Below are positions 8,981 through 17,922 of a DNA stretch of 64,000 bases, piece by piece. The stretch comes from Bacillota bacterium (GTDB taxonomy: Bacteria > Bacillota > Bacilli > Paenibacillales > Paenibacillaceae): positions 26,846 through 90,845 of the forward strand of contig JAEWAQ010000039.1 of NCBI GenBank assembly GCA_023391635.1, read 5' to 3'. Within the stretch, counting starts at the first letter, position 1. Every line of letters begins with the position of its first letter. The notes beneath the pieces are model-generated. The model did not search any database, had not been told where the DNA came from, and saw only the letters and a list, made by a program, of their open reading frames with translations. The position numbers and the translations under genes are program-made.

Positions 8981-10866
8981 CTGAGTCTGGATGCCGCGTA
9001 ATCGACCATATCGTGATTCTTTGCGATCTTCTCCGCACGAACGCCAAGACAGGATCTCACCATGTCAATCGCGCCAGGAACACAATCGAAAGACCCCAAA
9101 CCCATATGTCCGCTTGGCGGCAATGCGCTTTCCAGAGCAGGCAGTGCTTCCCTCGCTGCTTCGTTGACCCTGCACATCGTGACCAGCGCTTCCGTTCTGA
9201 CAAAACGGCTCTCGTGCGTCAAAGCGTCAATTAATATTTGGACCGCCGTCTTGACGTGACTTGTACGGCACAGCGTTTCGGCAGCAGACATTCTGATATC
9301 GGGAGAATCATCTCCGAGTAGCTTAAGCAGCTTCATCTCCGCCTCTTCCGGCAAGCGGGATAACGCGTTCATGCCGATCGCTCCCCAACGTCGCAATGCC
9401 GGGTCGTCTTCCTCCAACAAGCGGTACAAGGCGGGAAGGTGCTCGCCCTCTAAACGATTCGCGACGTTGGCGGCTGCCAGCAACCGCCCGATCGGGTTAC
9501 GTTTCGGATCGGCCCCCATCTTGTAGGGGGTATCGCGCTCGGAACGTGTGTACATTTCATATTGGGACAGCAGCCCGAGATCGTTATTTTGCACGATCCA
9601 TTGCCCGCATTGACCTCTCAAATGGTGAAGCACTTCGCGATAATCGGGATCATCCGCCAAATTGTTCATTTGATCGGGGTCGTGCTCCATATCGTATAAT
9701 TCCTCAACAGGCTTCCCGTTCATGAAGAAACATGCCAGACGGGTATCGACGATTAATTGCCCCGCTTCGGCACGCTGCCTCCACTCTTCCAGCATATACG
9801 GCGCGCGGTCCCAACTGTAGGGCATGGCGTCCCAACCCAAATGCGGGAAAAAGTTGCGAATATAATGAAAACGTTTATTCCGCACGGCCCGGCTGAAGTC
9901 GAAATCCGCCGCTTCGTGATAATCTCTGGCTGCATAAGCATATTCACGTTCAGCCGTCGAAGGGCTGCCCAGGAAAGGGATACCTTGCATATAAGCTGGC
10001 AGACTGATTCCTGCCAGAGCCAGAATCGTCGGCGCAAAATCAACAAAGCTGATCAGTCTCTTACATGCTTCTCCGTCAGGTACCGGGGACAAGTGCTTCC
10101 ACTTTTCAGGAAATCGAATGATCATCGGAACATGAAGTCCTTGATCCCACAGCCAGACCTTGCCTGCCGGTATGCCCATGCCATTATCCCCAAGAAAGAT
10201 AACAATGGTATCATCGGCCAATCCATCCTCATCCAGCATGCGGAGAAACGCCGAGAAATCTTCATCCATGGAAGTCATTCGATCATGATATTCCGCCCAT
10301 ATGGTGCGGACAGCCGGTGTGTCAGGGTGATAGGAGGGAAGCACTATCCCCGCCGGATTATGCGCCCCCAGCCCGAGCGGTGTGCCGGGCTTTCTTCTCC
10401 CGTATTGGGATTGGTGGGTCTGAACCAGGTTCACCTGTCCGAAGAAAGGCTGTCCGGGCAGTCGATTGCGCCATTCAATCTCGATAGAGCCTTCCTTATC
10501 CCAAGGTTGATCCTGAGGCGTAAAGTTATAATCTGTTTTATAATGGCCGCCTTTCATTCCGTTGAAGCAGTAGTACCCGTCCTCCCTTAGCAAGGACGTC
10601 ATGCACCTGACCTCTTCCGGTGAAACCTTCACCCTGCCCCGGTGCTGCATGGTGCCAAGTCTTGTCGGATATACGCCTGTCGCCAGACAGGACCTGCTTG
10701 GCGAACAACAGGGATGAATGGAAAATACGTGATCGAACCTCACGCCATTTGCCGCAAAGTGATCCAGGTTAGGTGTTCTCGCATTGGGGTCTCCGTAGCA
10801 CCCCAGGTTCGGACAAATGTCTTCAGCCGTCACAAATAAAAAGTTGGGTTGAGATATAGATTTCAT
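8962..10866 (-). CDS. Sulfatase (formylglycine type) with C-terminal HEAT repeats, paralog of 2617-4518
   Basis: This 634-residue enzyme is nearly collinear with the sulfatase at 2617-4518. It shares TAEDICPNLGCYG, the HPCCSPSRSC activation site (formylglycine from Cys54), IVIFLGDNGMGIPAGKVWLWDQGLH, and the closing DYAASRL. HEAT-like repeats occupy roughly residues 470-600. No signal peptide is seen. GGAGG lies 9 nt before the ATG. The gene starts directly after the TAG of the GH30 gene (10867-10869), so the two are translated as a tight pair. The likely role is removal of sulfate from oligosaccharides inside the cell. Maturation of the cysteine needs a formylglycine-generating enzyme, which is not identified in this window. 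Confidence 0.93.
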   Translation of the reverse strand: MKSISQPNFLFVTAEDICPNLGCYGDPNARTPNLDHFAANGVRFDHVFSIHPCCSPSRSCLATGVYPTRLGTMQHRGRVKVSPEEVRCMTSLLREDGYYCFNGMKGGHYKTDYNFTPQDQPWDKEGSIEIEWRNRLPGQPFFGQVNLVQTHQSQYGRRKPGTPLGLGAHNPAGIVLPSYHPDTPAVRTIWAEYHDRMTSMDEDFSAFLRMLDEDGLADDTIVIFLGDNGMGIPAGKVWLWDQGLHVPMIIRFPEKWKHLSPVPDGEACKRLISFVDFAPTILALAGISLPAYMQGIPFLGSPSTAEREYAYAARDYHEAADFDFSRAVRNKRFHYIRNFFPHLGWDAMPYSWDRAPYMLEEWRQRAEAGQLIVDTRLACFFMNGKPVEELYDMEHDPDQMNNLADDPDYREVLHHLRGQCGQWIVQNNDLGLLSQYEMYTRSERDTPYKMGADPKRNPIGRLLAAANVANRLEGEHLPALYRLLEEDDPALRRWGAIGMNALSRLPEEAEMKLLKLLGDDSPDIRMSAAETLCRTSHVKTAVQILIDALTHESRFVRTEALVTMCRVNEAAREALPALESALPPSGHMGLGSFDCVPGAIDMVRSCLGVRAEKIAKNHDMVDYAASRLRYYDRC

Positions 10867-12360
10867 CTATATTCCTCCATGCAAGGTAAGGATTGACCTT
10901 CCGGGAACCGTCAACACGCCGCCAGAAAATCCTTCGCCAAAATTCCGAAGGTCGTCCCCTTCCCTGTCGGAAGTAATATATTTGCTAAGACTGACTGGAA
11001 ATTCTTTACAAATGAATTCGACGTCCTCGTCGTGTTCCCCATAATTGATGAACACAACGGACAGCGTTCGGTGCGCCTCATGTATATAAGCAGATGCCAT
11101 GAGACCTTCCTTGTTATCCACGCCGGTTAATGCCACTCTTACCGCTCCAGGGCGAACAAACCTGCTGAAGTGCCCCAGCGTCCATAGCATCTTGGATGAC
11201 CAGATCGTCTCGGCATCGCCGGAACGAGCGAAATCCGTGTAGATCAATCCATCCTTGTAATCATGCGGTGATACGGCCAACCACCAGTTCCAGGCCGTCG
11301 CCTGGGCGACCGTTAAATCATAATGGATGACTCTCGCCATGAATAACGCCATATCCATGCCAAGGTCCCTGCCGGGTCCATTCTTGTTCAAATTGCAATA
11401 TTCGGTTTGCCACAGTTTCGCCCCAGGACAATAGCGATTAATCGCATCTCTCAGATGCTGCCTGTATGTGATCAGACGATCTTCTTGATCTGCATGATCT
11501 GCCCAGTAGGCATGGTAGGACAGTTTATGGTCGACGAGCGGAGAGAATGCAGCATCACCCAGGAAATCCTTGACGTATTCCCTGTACTTGCCATCGTAGT
11601 GAGCTGTGTCAACATGCCCCTGATAATAAGGAAGATGTGGCAGAAACGTTTGAACGTCCTTATCATCCAACATGGCTGCGATTTCCGCAGCTTCTGCTAT
11701 ATCGATTTTTACAGGCAAATTTCGTTTGCGCAGTTCCTCATGAAGCGCTCGTACAATTGATTTGATCTGATCGTTCGTATAACGGTTGCCTTCCTGCTTG
11801 CTGTCATCCCAGGACCAGGATGGTTCGTTTACCGGGCTAATATAATCGAATGGCATTCCGTCCTCTGTGAAATGTTGTACAATATCCGCCAAATATTGGG
11901 CAAATTCGCCGATTCGCTCATCAGCCAGGTTGCTTTGCCCGGCACTGGCGTCTGGCGTTATTTTCCCGTTCTTGGTCATCCATGCGGGAGGGGAATAAGC
12001 CATCGCGATGAACTGTTCCACGCCGCGCGCTTTCGCCGCCTTCATAAACCAGCGCTGACCTTCGTGCGTATGCCAATCGTAAGCGGAATTCGCACGCTTG
12101 CGGAACGTGTCCGTATGGCTCCTCCACTGTAGCGGCTCGGGATATTCTGTACCGTCTGCGGCTCCGCCAGAGCCGATGGCGAAACGCCATCCACTAAGGC
12201 CAATGCCTTGATCGACTGAAAACAACAAGTCGGCAATGATGTTCTTGCTGTCCTCCGTCCACATGCTACCGATCGGATCCAATGACCACGCGCCGGAGGC
12301 GCCAAAATGGTCGATGGTTTGGAAAGTATTGCCCGCATCAAGCTCATACTGGTTAGCCAA
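10867..12360 (-). CDS. Cytoplasmic GH30-family glycoside hydrolase
   Basis: This 497-residue enzyme has the GH30 fold from residue 1, starting ANQYELDAGNTFQTIDHFGASGAW. Glu179 in SPVNEPSW is the expected acid/base and Glu320 in LWQTEYCN the nucleophile. The final beta-domain ends with VPGRSILTLHGG. Unlike the GH30 at 4550-6793 it has no signal peptide and no lectin tail, so it probably trims imported oligosaccharides. The start is most likely TTG at 12360, 9 nt after AAGGAGG; the ATG at 12369 touches that ribosome site and cannot be used efficiently. It lies between the binding lipoprotein and the sulfatase in the minus-strand operon. Confidence 0.88.
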   Translation of the reverse strand: MANQYELDAGNTFQTIDHFGASGAWSLDPIGSMWTEDSKNIIADLLFSVDQGIGLSGWRFAIGSGGAADGTEYPEPLQWRSHTDTFRKRANSAYDWHTHEGQRWFMKAAKARGVEQFIAMAYSPPAWMTKNGKITPDASAGQSNLADERIGEFAQYLADIVQHFTEDGMPFDYISPVNEPSWSWDDSKQEGNRYTNDQIKSIVRALHEELRKRNLPVKIDIAEAAEIAAMLDDKDVQTFLPHLPYYQGHVDTAHYDGKYREYVKDFLGDAAFSPLVDHKLSYHAYWADHADQEDRLITYRQHLRDAINRYCPGAKLWQTEYCNLNKNGPGRDLGMDMALFMARVIHYDLTVAQATAWNWWLAVSPHDYKDGLIYTDFARSGDAETIWSSKMLWTLGHFSRFVRPGAVRVALTGVDNKEGLMASAYIHEAHRTLSVVFINYGEHDEDVEFICKEFPVSLSKYITSDREGDDLRNFGEGFSGGVLTVPGRSILTLHGGI

Positions 12361-12383
12361 AGCGAACATCCTCCTTAACTTCG

Positions 12384-12409
12384 AAGGGGCCGGACAGTGC
12401 CAGCCCCTT
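12384..12409 (-). terminator. Intercistronic hairpin between binding protein and GH30
   Basis: A GC-rich inverted repeat (12384-12393 with 12400-12409, 6-nt loop) lies in the 66-nt gap after the binding-protein stop. No U-tract follows, so it is more likely an attenuating or mRNA-stabilising hairpin that keeps the binding protein in excess over the enzymes than a full terminator. Confidence 0.5.
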
Positions 12410-12426
12410 CTGCTATCTTTATGTGA

Positions 12427-14046
12427 TTAGCCTTCAACCAGTTGTTTATAAGCATCCAATTGTTTCTGAATTTCGGCCATCACTTTGTCGAATCCGGCAG
12501 CCTTCAGCTTACTGCGTAAATTCTCAACCGCCTTGACTGGGTCGCCCGCCTTGCCCCAAGAGATCGCCGGGCCAAATTGCGCGGAAACTTGTGAAATGGC
12601 AGCAAGCTCGGCTTGCACAGACGTTTTATCGAAGACAAATCGGCCATACGGGAACGGTTTGGCAATCTTGTCATACGCTTCATAGATGGTCTTCATGCCA
12701 TCCCAATCCTTACCAGATGGAATTTGGAATTTATCCACGCGTCCTCCCCAGAAGTTGGTTGCCACACTATCTCGTGTTTGATCATAACCTCCCGGACGAT
12801 ACCATTTGCCGTCCCGGATTTCATATTGTACGCCTTCGATCCCGTAGTTCATCAATCGGTAGATTTCTTCATCATTGCGGAGCAGGTCGTAAACCATGAG
12901 CGCGCGCTCCGGATTTTTGCTATGCGCGCCAAGGGAAGTTGCGCCATGCGTGATCGGTTCCTTGACCAGATTGCCGCGGGTTGTGGCATAAGCGAACATT
13001 TGCAAGTCCGAACCAGGCTGCTGCTCGTCCATTTCCAGGCGAAGCGTGCTGAAGGTTTGCGTATGATGCTGGTCGACGCCGGTTTGGCCGGCTTTTAACA
13101 GTGAACGAGTATCGCCTTTATAGTTGAGAACATCTTCCCGCCAGTAGCCGTTGTCACCCCATTGTTTCATCAATTTGGCGAAGTCAACGAATACATCGTC
13201 GAACACAGGACTGTAGGCCGTATATTTATCATCATAAGATTTGCCATAGAACATGGGCAGGAATCCAGTCGAAATCCGAAGCGATATCGCATCCGTATTG
13301 GAGATGAAATACCCTTCTGTCGGCGTCCATTGGGCGCTTTGCGTATCATAGGGAATGATGCCCTTCAAGTCTTTCACGCCCTGCATATACTTGCCCATCG
13401 TTTCAAAATCCTTGATCGGTTCGGTAATGCCGACTTCTTTGGCCCAGTCGCCGCGGTAAAAGAAGCCGTGGTTCACCCATTGAGTAAAATCATTCTCTGG
13501 AATCATGACGATTTGATTCTTGTATTTCGTTTGATCCCAATCCCCTGCTGGAACATCGTTCCATGTCAGAGGAGCATATTTAGGAAGCAAATCGTCAAGT
13601 GGCAAGAACGCGCCTTTCTGAGCATTGGGCCAAGTATCAAGCCAGTCTGAACCGGTCGTGATCAAATCCAAAGACTCTCCGGAAGCAAGCGCCAGGTTGT
13701 ATTTGGTTTGCCAGTCCGCCCATTCAATCCACTTCAGCTCCAGGTTGGCATTGACCTTTTCTTTCAGAATGGCATTGACCTTGTCCATCACTTTTTCCAA
13801 CTGCCCGTTGGTCTGTTTGTCACCAAGCATTAAATAGTTAATCGTAACAAATTTGGAAGTGTCAATCGCATCTTGAGCAGCCTTGCTAGGCTCAGCGGTA
13901 GAGTCCCCGTTGTTCGTTGTTGCCGGTTGATTGCTCGCCCCGTTGCTTTCATTGGCCGAATTGTTGCTATTCGACGAACAAGCCGCCAAGCCGAATACTA
14001 CGGTGATCACCAATAGCAGAATCACGAGCGATTTCATTCTCTTCAT
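12427..14046 (-). CDS. Extracellular solute-binding lipoprotein of the second sugar ABC transporter
   Basis: This 539-residue lipoprotein has a basic n-region (MKRMKS), a hydrophobic core and the lipobox GLAACSS, followed by an Asn/Ser/Thr-rich linker to about residue 60. The body is of the large type-2 oligosaccharide-binding kind that works with LplB/LplC permeases. It lies downstream of both permease genes (94-nt gap) and upstream of the GH30 and sulfatase. Its sequence is only distantly similar to the binding protein at 950-2590, so the two transporters may take different products. Confidence 0.92.
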   Translation of the reverse strand: MKRMKSLVILLLVITVVFGLAACSSNSNNSANESNGASNQPATTNNGDSTAEPSKAAQDAIDTSKFVTINYLMLGDKQTNGQLEKVMDKVNAILKEKVNANLELKWIEWADWQTKYNLALASGESLDLITTGSDWLDTWPNAQKGAFLPLDDLLPKYAPLTWNDVPAGDWDQTKYKNQIVMIPENDFTQWVNHGFFYRGDWAKEVGITEPIKDFETMGKYMQGVKDLKGIIPYDTQSAQWTPTEGYFISNTDAISLRISTGFLPMFYGKSYDDKYTAYSPVFDDVFVDFAKLMKQWGDNGYWREDVLNYKGDTRSLLKAGQTGVDQHHTQTFSTLRLEMDEQQPGSDLQMFAYATTRGNLVKEPITHGATSLGAHSKNPERALMVYDLLRNDEEIYRLMNYGIEGVQYEIRDGKWYRPGGYDQTRDSVATNFWGGRVDKFQIPSGKDWDGMKTIYEAYDKIAKPFPYGRFVFDKTSVQAELAAISQVSAQFGPAISWGKAGDPVKAVENLRSKLKAAGFDKVMAEIQKQLDAYKQLVEG

Positions 14047-14140
14047 TGCTTCTTCTCCCTTTTGGTCGTTTTTTCAAAAACTGCGCATGTTTTTGAATAT
14101 ATGAAATGAGGTGTTTGGATAACGCCTCAGAACATATCGA

Positions 14141-15046
14141 TCAGCCTTTCACTGCACCAACTGTGATCCCTTTGATGAAATAGCGTTGAACCATCGGATA
14201 GAACAGAATGACCGGACCAGTCGCCACAATGGCAGTCGCCATCTTCATCGATTCCAGCGGCACATCCCTCGGCTCAACGTTGGATGCCGCTGCGGAATTT
14301 CGAATGAACTCCGCACTGGTAATGATGTTGTACAAGAACAATTGCAAAGGACGATATTCCACATTCGTAGATAGAAACAACATGGAATTGTACCATTCGT
14401 TCCAATATTGGAGGGCAATGAACAATCCGATCGTAGCCAATGCCGGTGTGGACATCGGCAGGATCAGCCGGATGAATATCGTAAAGTCGCCTGCTCCGTC
14501 TATCTTGGCCGATTCCGTAATGGCATGCGGAATCGAGCGAATGAATGTCTTCATAAGGATGATCAGAAACGGCGCCATTAGCCCAGGCAATAGAACGGCA
14601 AGGTAATTGTCCTTCAAATCCAGATATTGCGTAATTAGCAAGTAGAACGGAACAAGTCCGCCGGAGAATAACGTCGTGAAGTAGATGAGAAACGAAAGGC
14701 GATTGCGATATTGGAAATCCGGTCGTTGCAAGGCGTAACCTGTCATGGCGACAAGGAAAAGACCGATCGCGGTGCCGGACAAAGTCAGGATCATCGTGAC
14801 AATATAGGAGCCGACAATCAGCCGCGGATTTTCAAAGACAATCTTGTAACCGAAAGTGCTGAATTCCTTCGGCCACAAGTTGAATCCATGCACGACGATG
14901 GAATGTTCTGAAGTCAAAGACGTAGAGACGATCAGCACAAACGGCAGCAAACAGCACAAGGCAAACAAGGCAATATAGGCATAGCTGAACATCCGGACAA
15001 CAACTGTGGAGAAATCTTTCTTAATGCTGGATGAAGTTTGTTCCAT
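14141..15046 (-). CDS. Carbohydrate ABC transporter permease, LplC type
   Basis: This 301-residue membrane protein is the second permease of the operon. About six hydrophobic helices are visible; the EAA-type loop reads ITESAKIDGAGDFTIFIRLILPMS and the end is KGITVGAVKG. ATG at 15046 is the likely start (MEQTSSSIKK), with AGGGGG upstream and a 14-nt gap to the preceding permease. The open frame runs upstream to 15340 only as an out-of-phase overlap with that gene. Confidence 0.92.
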   Translation of the reverse strand: MEQTSSSIKKDFSTVVVRMFSYAYIALFALCCLLPFVLIVSTSLTSEHSIVVHGFNLWPKEFSTFGYKIVFENPRLIVGSYIVTMILTLSGTAIGLFLVAMTGYALQRPDFQYRNRLSFLIYFTTLFSGGLVPFYLLITQYLDLKDNYLAVLLPGLMAPFLIILMKTFIRSIPHAITESAKIDGAGDFTIFIRLILPMSTPALATIGLFIALQYWNEWYNSMLFLSTNVEYRPLQLFLYNIITSAEFIRNSAAASNVEPRDVPLESMKMATAIVATGPVILFYPMVQRYFIKGITVGAVKG

Positions 15047-15060
15047 GTCTGTCGCCCCCT

Positions 15061-15981
15061 TTAGAACAGTGAATTTTCCGGCGAGAATTTTCTTACCAGC
15101 CAGTTGGCTGTCAGTACAATGCCGAATCCAAACACGGATTGGTACAGGCTTACGGCACTGCCCATGGAGAAGTTGAAATTGGTCATCAATGCCCTGAATA
15201 CGTACGTCTCGATAATATCGGTCGTTTCGTACAACATGGTATTGTTCGCGCCGACAAGGTTGTAGAACAATCCGAAATTTCCTTTCAGTACCCCGCCAAG
15301 CGAGAATAAAAGGAGGATGATAAAGGTCGGTTTCAACCAAGGAAGTATGATGTAGCGAATGCGCTGAACGGCGCTGGCGCCGTCAATTTCCGCAGCTTCG
15401 ATAATTTCCGTGTCCAGACTCATGATAGAAGCAAAGTAAATGATGGAACCGTAGCCTGTAGACTGCCATAAGTAAGCCACCACAATAATGAAAGGCCAGA
15501 TGTGCGGATTAGAATAGGTTTTGACGGGATCAAACCCCAAGGCTGTTATGGTTGAATTCAAAAGGCCGTAGTCATAACTCAGAATGTTATAGGCAAGCAG
15601 ACCGATCAGGACCGGGGATATGAAATGCGGAAGAAACATGATCGTCTGGGACACTTTCTTAAACCACTTGAGCCTCAATTCATTAAGCAGGATCGCCACA
15701 AAAATTTGCATGAAATTCCCAAGCACGATAAAGGCCAAGTTGTAGGCAATGGTGTTAAAAGTCAGCTTCCACAGATCGCCGGACATGACAAGAAATTTAA
15801 AGTTATCCCATCCGATAAACTGGCTTTTGAAGATGCCCTGCGTATAATTGTAATCGATAAAGGCCAAATACAATCCAGGCATCGGCAAGTACGCGAATAT
15901 CAAGAAGAAAATAATTGTTGGCATGCACATTAGAATCAGAACCCGGCTGTTCCATACTTTTTGCAATAGATATCTCCCCAT
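15061..15981 (-). CDS. Carbohydrate ABC transporter permease, LplB type
   Basis: This 306-residue membrane protein is the first gene of the minus-strand transport operon. The N-terminus (MGRYLLQKVWNSRVLILMCMPTIIFFLIFAY) contains the first helix; the EAA loop is IEAAEIDGASAVQRIRYIILPWLKP. The C-terminus RKFSPENSLF is typical of LplB-like subunits. It pairs with the permease at 14141-15046 to form the translocation channel. Confidence 0.93.
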   Translation of the reverse strand: MGRYLLQKVWNSRVLILMCMPTIIFFLIFAYLPMPGLYLAFIDYNYTQGIFKSQFIGWDNFKFLVMSGDLWKLTFNTIAYNLAFIVLGNFMQIFVAILLNELRLKWFKKVSQTIMFLPHFISPVLIGLLAYNILSYDYGLLNSTITALGFDPVKTYSNPHIWPFIIVVAYLWQSTGYGSIIYFASIMSLDTEIIEAAEIDGASAVQRIRYIILPWLKPTFIILLLFSLGGVLKGNFGLFYNLVGANNTMLYETTDIIETYVFRALMTNFNFSMGSAVSLYQSVFGFGIVLTANWLVRKFSPENSLF

Positions 15982-16078
15982 TTTTCATCAGGTTTATGAA
16001 ATCACAATTGTAATAATCCGCATGATTCACTTGCTTCCCATTTATGCGACTATGAATATGAAACCCCTTACACCCTCT

Positions 16079-16084
16079 ATTATA
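16079..16084 (-). promoter_or_regulatory. Candidate -10 box of the minus-strand ABC/GH30/sulfatase operon
   Basis: A perfect TATAAT on the minus strand lies about 100 nt before the LplB-type permease. The -35 region 18 nt upstream (ATGTTA) is weak, which fits an activator-dependent promoter. It sits just downstream of the terminator of the preceding sulfatase gene. Confidence 0.5.
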
Positions 16085-16164
16085 AACACTAACAGGGTTA
16101 AATAACATGATATATATTGCTGACAATCCGCACAATTGCGCTGCGTAATTGCAGCCGTTAAACT

Positions 16165-16207
16165 GGGCTACCCTGCATTAGCCAGAAAAGCTAATGCAGG
16201 GTAGCCC
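16165..16207. terminator. Hairpin terminator after the sulfatase at 16274-17659
   Basis: A perfect 18-bp inverted repeat (16165-16182 and 16190-16207, 7-nt loop) separates the sulfatase from the ABC operon on the same strand. The T-tract is short (AGTTTAAC on the minus strand), but the stem is very stable. Confidence 0.75.
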
Positions 16208-16273
16208 GGTGGAAATCAGTGAAAGACTTCAATATCTCTGGCGGAGATTGTGGCGCGCCTTTTATCCCCATAG

Positions 16274-17659
16274 CTAGCTTGAACTTAGGTAATCAGGATT
16301 TGTTACCGGCATATTGGCTTCGATTCTCTCACGCCAGCCGTGCAAGTTCGATTGCAGTTCGGCGGCAATTTCCGGATGACTTGCCGCCAGATTATGCTGC
16401 TCTTCCAAGTCTTCTCGCAATTGATACAACTCAAGGTGCCCGTCCTCGAAAAATTCAATCAACTTGTAATCACCCATTCGTATAGAAGACCCCGGTGTGC
16501 CGCCATGATTGCCGTAATGCGGATAATGCCAATAGATCGCTTCCCGGTCCAATGATTCGGCGCCGTTCAGTAAAGGCGTGATGCTTGTTCCATCCATATG
16601 CTGCCCCGGGAGGGGCGGAATACCGGCCATTTCCAGGAACGTCGGATAAAAATCCGGGCTCGTCACCGGTACGGAACACACAGTTCCCGGTTTTGTGACG
16701 CCGGGCCACTTCACGATAAGAGGTTCGCGCACGCCGCCTTCATACATCCATCCTTTGCCTTCATTTAACGGTGCATTGCAAGTTGGCGATCCTTCCGCGG
16801 TGGACAACCCGCCGTTATCGGAGGTGAACACAATGGTGGTATGATCCGCTTGCCCGGTTTCTTCAAGCGCATCCAACAGCCTACCAATATTGGAATCCAG
16901 ATTTTCAATCATGGCTGCGTAACAGGGATCGGATTGCACGCGCCTGCGTTGAATACGCTGATTCTTCATATGTTCCGCGGGGAAATAGTCGCCTTCTTCA
17001 AAGGTCTGTATGCGGTCCAACCCCACCCTTCTAGCCTTTCTTTCGTACTTTTCCGTCAATTCCTCGCTTGGAGACTGAATCGGAATATGCATGGCATAGT
17101 GGCACAGATTCAGGAAGAATGGCTTCTCGCTAGGCATGGATATCAAGCGAATGGCTTCATCAGTCAGACGATCGGTTAAATATTCCCCCGTTGGTCCATC
17201 CGTCAAATGAGGGATATGATAGGGGCTGAAGTAGCCGTATTTCGGATGTCCCATTTGGCAACCGCCAATATTTACATCGAAACCGTGATGTTGCGGGAAA
17301 TAAGACTCCTCGCCAAGATGCCATTTGCCTACATGCCACGTCCTGTAGCCGCCTTCTCTTAGTGCAGCGGCCAGACTATATTCCTCCAGCGACAAATGAT
17401 CCACGTAAGGGGCACCGATTAACTTGCCCCTCTCCGGGCCCGCTCCGATATATTGAGTGACGCCTAGCCTGGCTGGATACTTCCCGCTCATCACGCTAGC
17501 CCGGGTTGGCGAACAAACAGGACATGCTGCGTAAGCATCTGTGAATCGAACCCCTTGCGCTGCTAATCGGTCGAGGTTCGGTGTTTCGTAGAAGGTGCTT
17601 CCATAGCATCCAAGGTCCTTCCAGCCCATATCGTCCATTAAAATCATGATCAGGTTCAT
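16274..17659 (-). CDS. Arylsulfatase-type sulfatase
   Basis: This 461-residue sulfatase starts with metal-binding MILMDDMGWKDLGCYG and has the activation motif C-S-P-T-R at Cys49, the formylglycine precursor. Other hallmarks are GKWHLG (Lys and His of the active site) and IVFTSDNGG. It is of a different subfamily from the two HEAT-repeat sulfatases and lacks the repeats. No signal peptide is present. GGGGAG precedes the ATG. It has its own promoter region (17660-17882) and terminator, so it is a single-gene unit between the GH2 gene and the ABC operon. It probably removes another sulfate position of the same glycan. Confidence 0.92.
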   Translation of the reverse strand: MNLIMILMDDMGWKDLGCYGSTFYETPNLDRLAAQGVRFTDAYAACPVCSPTRASVMSGKYPARLGVTQYIGAGPERGKLIGAPYVDHLSLEEYSLAAALREGGYRTWHVGKWHLGEESYFPQHHGFDVNIGGCQMGHPKYGYFSPYHIPHLTDGPTGEYLTDRLTDEAIRLISMPSEKPFFLNLCHYAMHIPIQSPSEELTEKYERKARRVGLDRIQTFEEGDYFPAEHMKNQRIQRRRVQSDPCYAAMIENLDSNIGRLLDALEETGQADHTTIVFTSDNGGLSTAEGSPTCNAPLNEGKGWMYEGGVREPLIVKWPGVTKPGTVCSVPVTSPDFYPTFLEMAGIPPLPGQHMDGTSITPLLNGAESLDREAIYWHYPHYGNHGGTPGSSIRMGDYKLIEFFEDGHLELYQLREDLEEQHNLAASHPEIAAELQSNLHGWRERIEANMPVTNPDYLSSS

Positions 17660-17679
17660 GTAATGTTCTCCCCTTCTTT

Positions 17680-17731
17680 TTGAAGCGCTTTCTCAGCTGT
17701 TAATGTACCTTTATCTACCTCTTTGGCACAA
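17680..17731 (-). promoter_or_regulatory. Candidate promoter and cre/LacI-like operator of the sulfatase gene
   Basis: On the minus strand TTGTGC (17731-17726) and TACATT (17707-17702) are 18 nt apart. Between this and the gene lies the palindrome GAAAGCGCTTC (within 17680-17694), which resembles CcpA cre or LacI-family operators with two mismatches to the cre consensus. Repression by CcpA would fit a catabolic gene. Both assignments are by eye. Confidence 0.4.
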
Positions 17732-17882
17732 GTAGTAACATGCTGGTTTCCCTCACATTTCTGCTATTTGCAATCTTCGCTTTATGACAGTGCACCGCCA
17801 GGCGCAACAGGGTAAGACGGGGACTGCTCCCCAACTTGGACTCCCAAATATTTGAACAAATTTACCCGGGATCGGTTTAACG

Positions 17883-17914
17883 AAAAAACCGGTCAGCTGC
17901 AGGCTTAACCGGTC
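17883..17914 (-). terminator. Rho-independent terminator of the GH2 gene
   Basis: On the minus strand two ACCGGT arms (17908-17913 and 17888-17893) enclose a 14-nt loop and are followed by six T. It lies a few nt after the GH2 stop codon. Confidence 0.7.
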
Positions 17915-17922
17915 CAACGATT

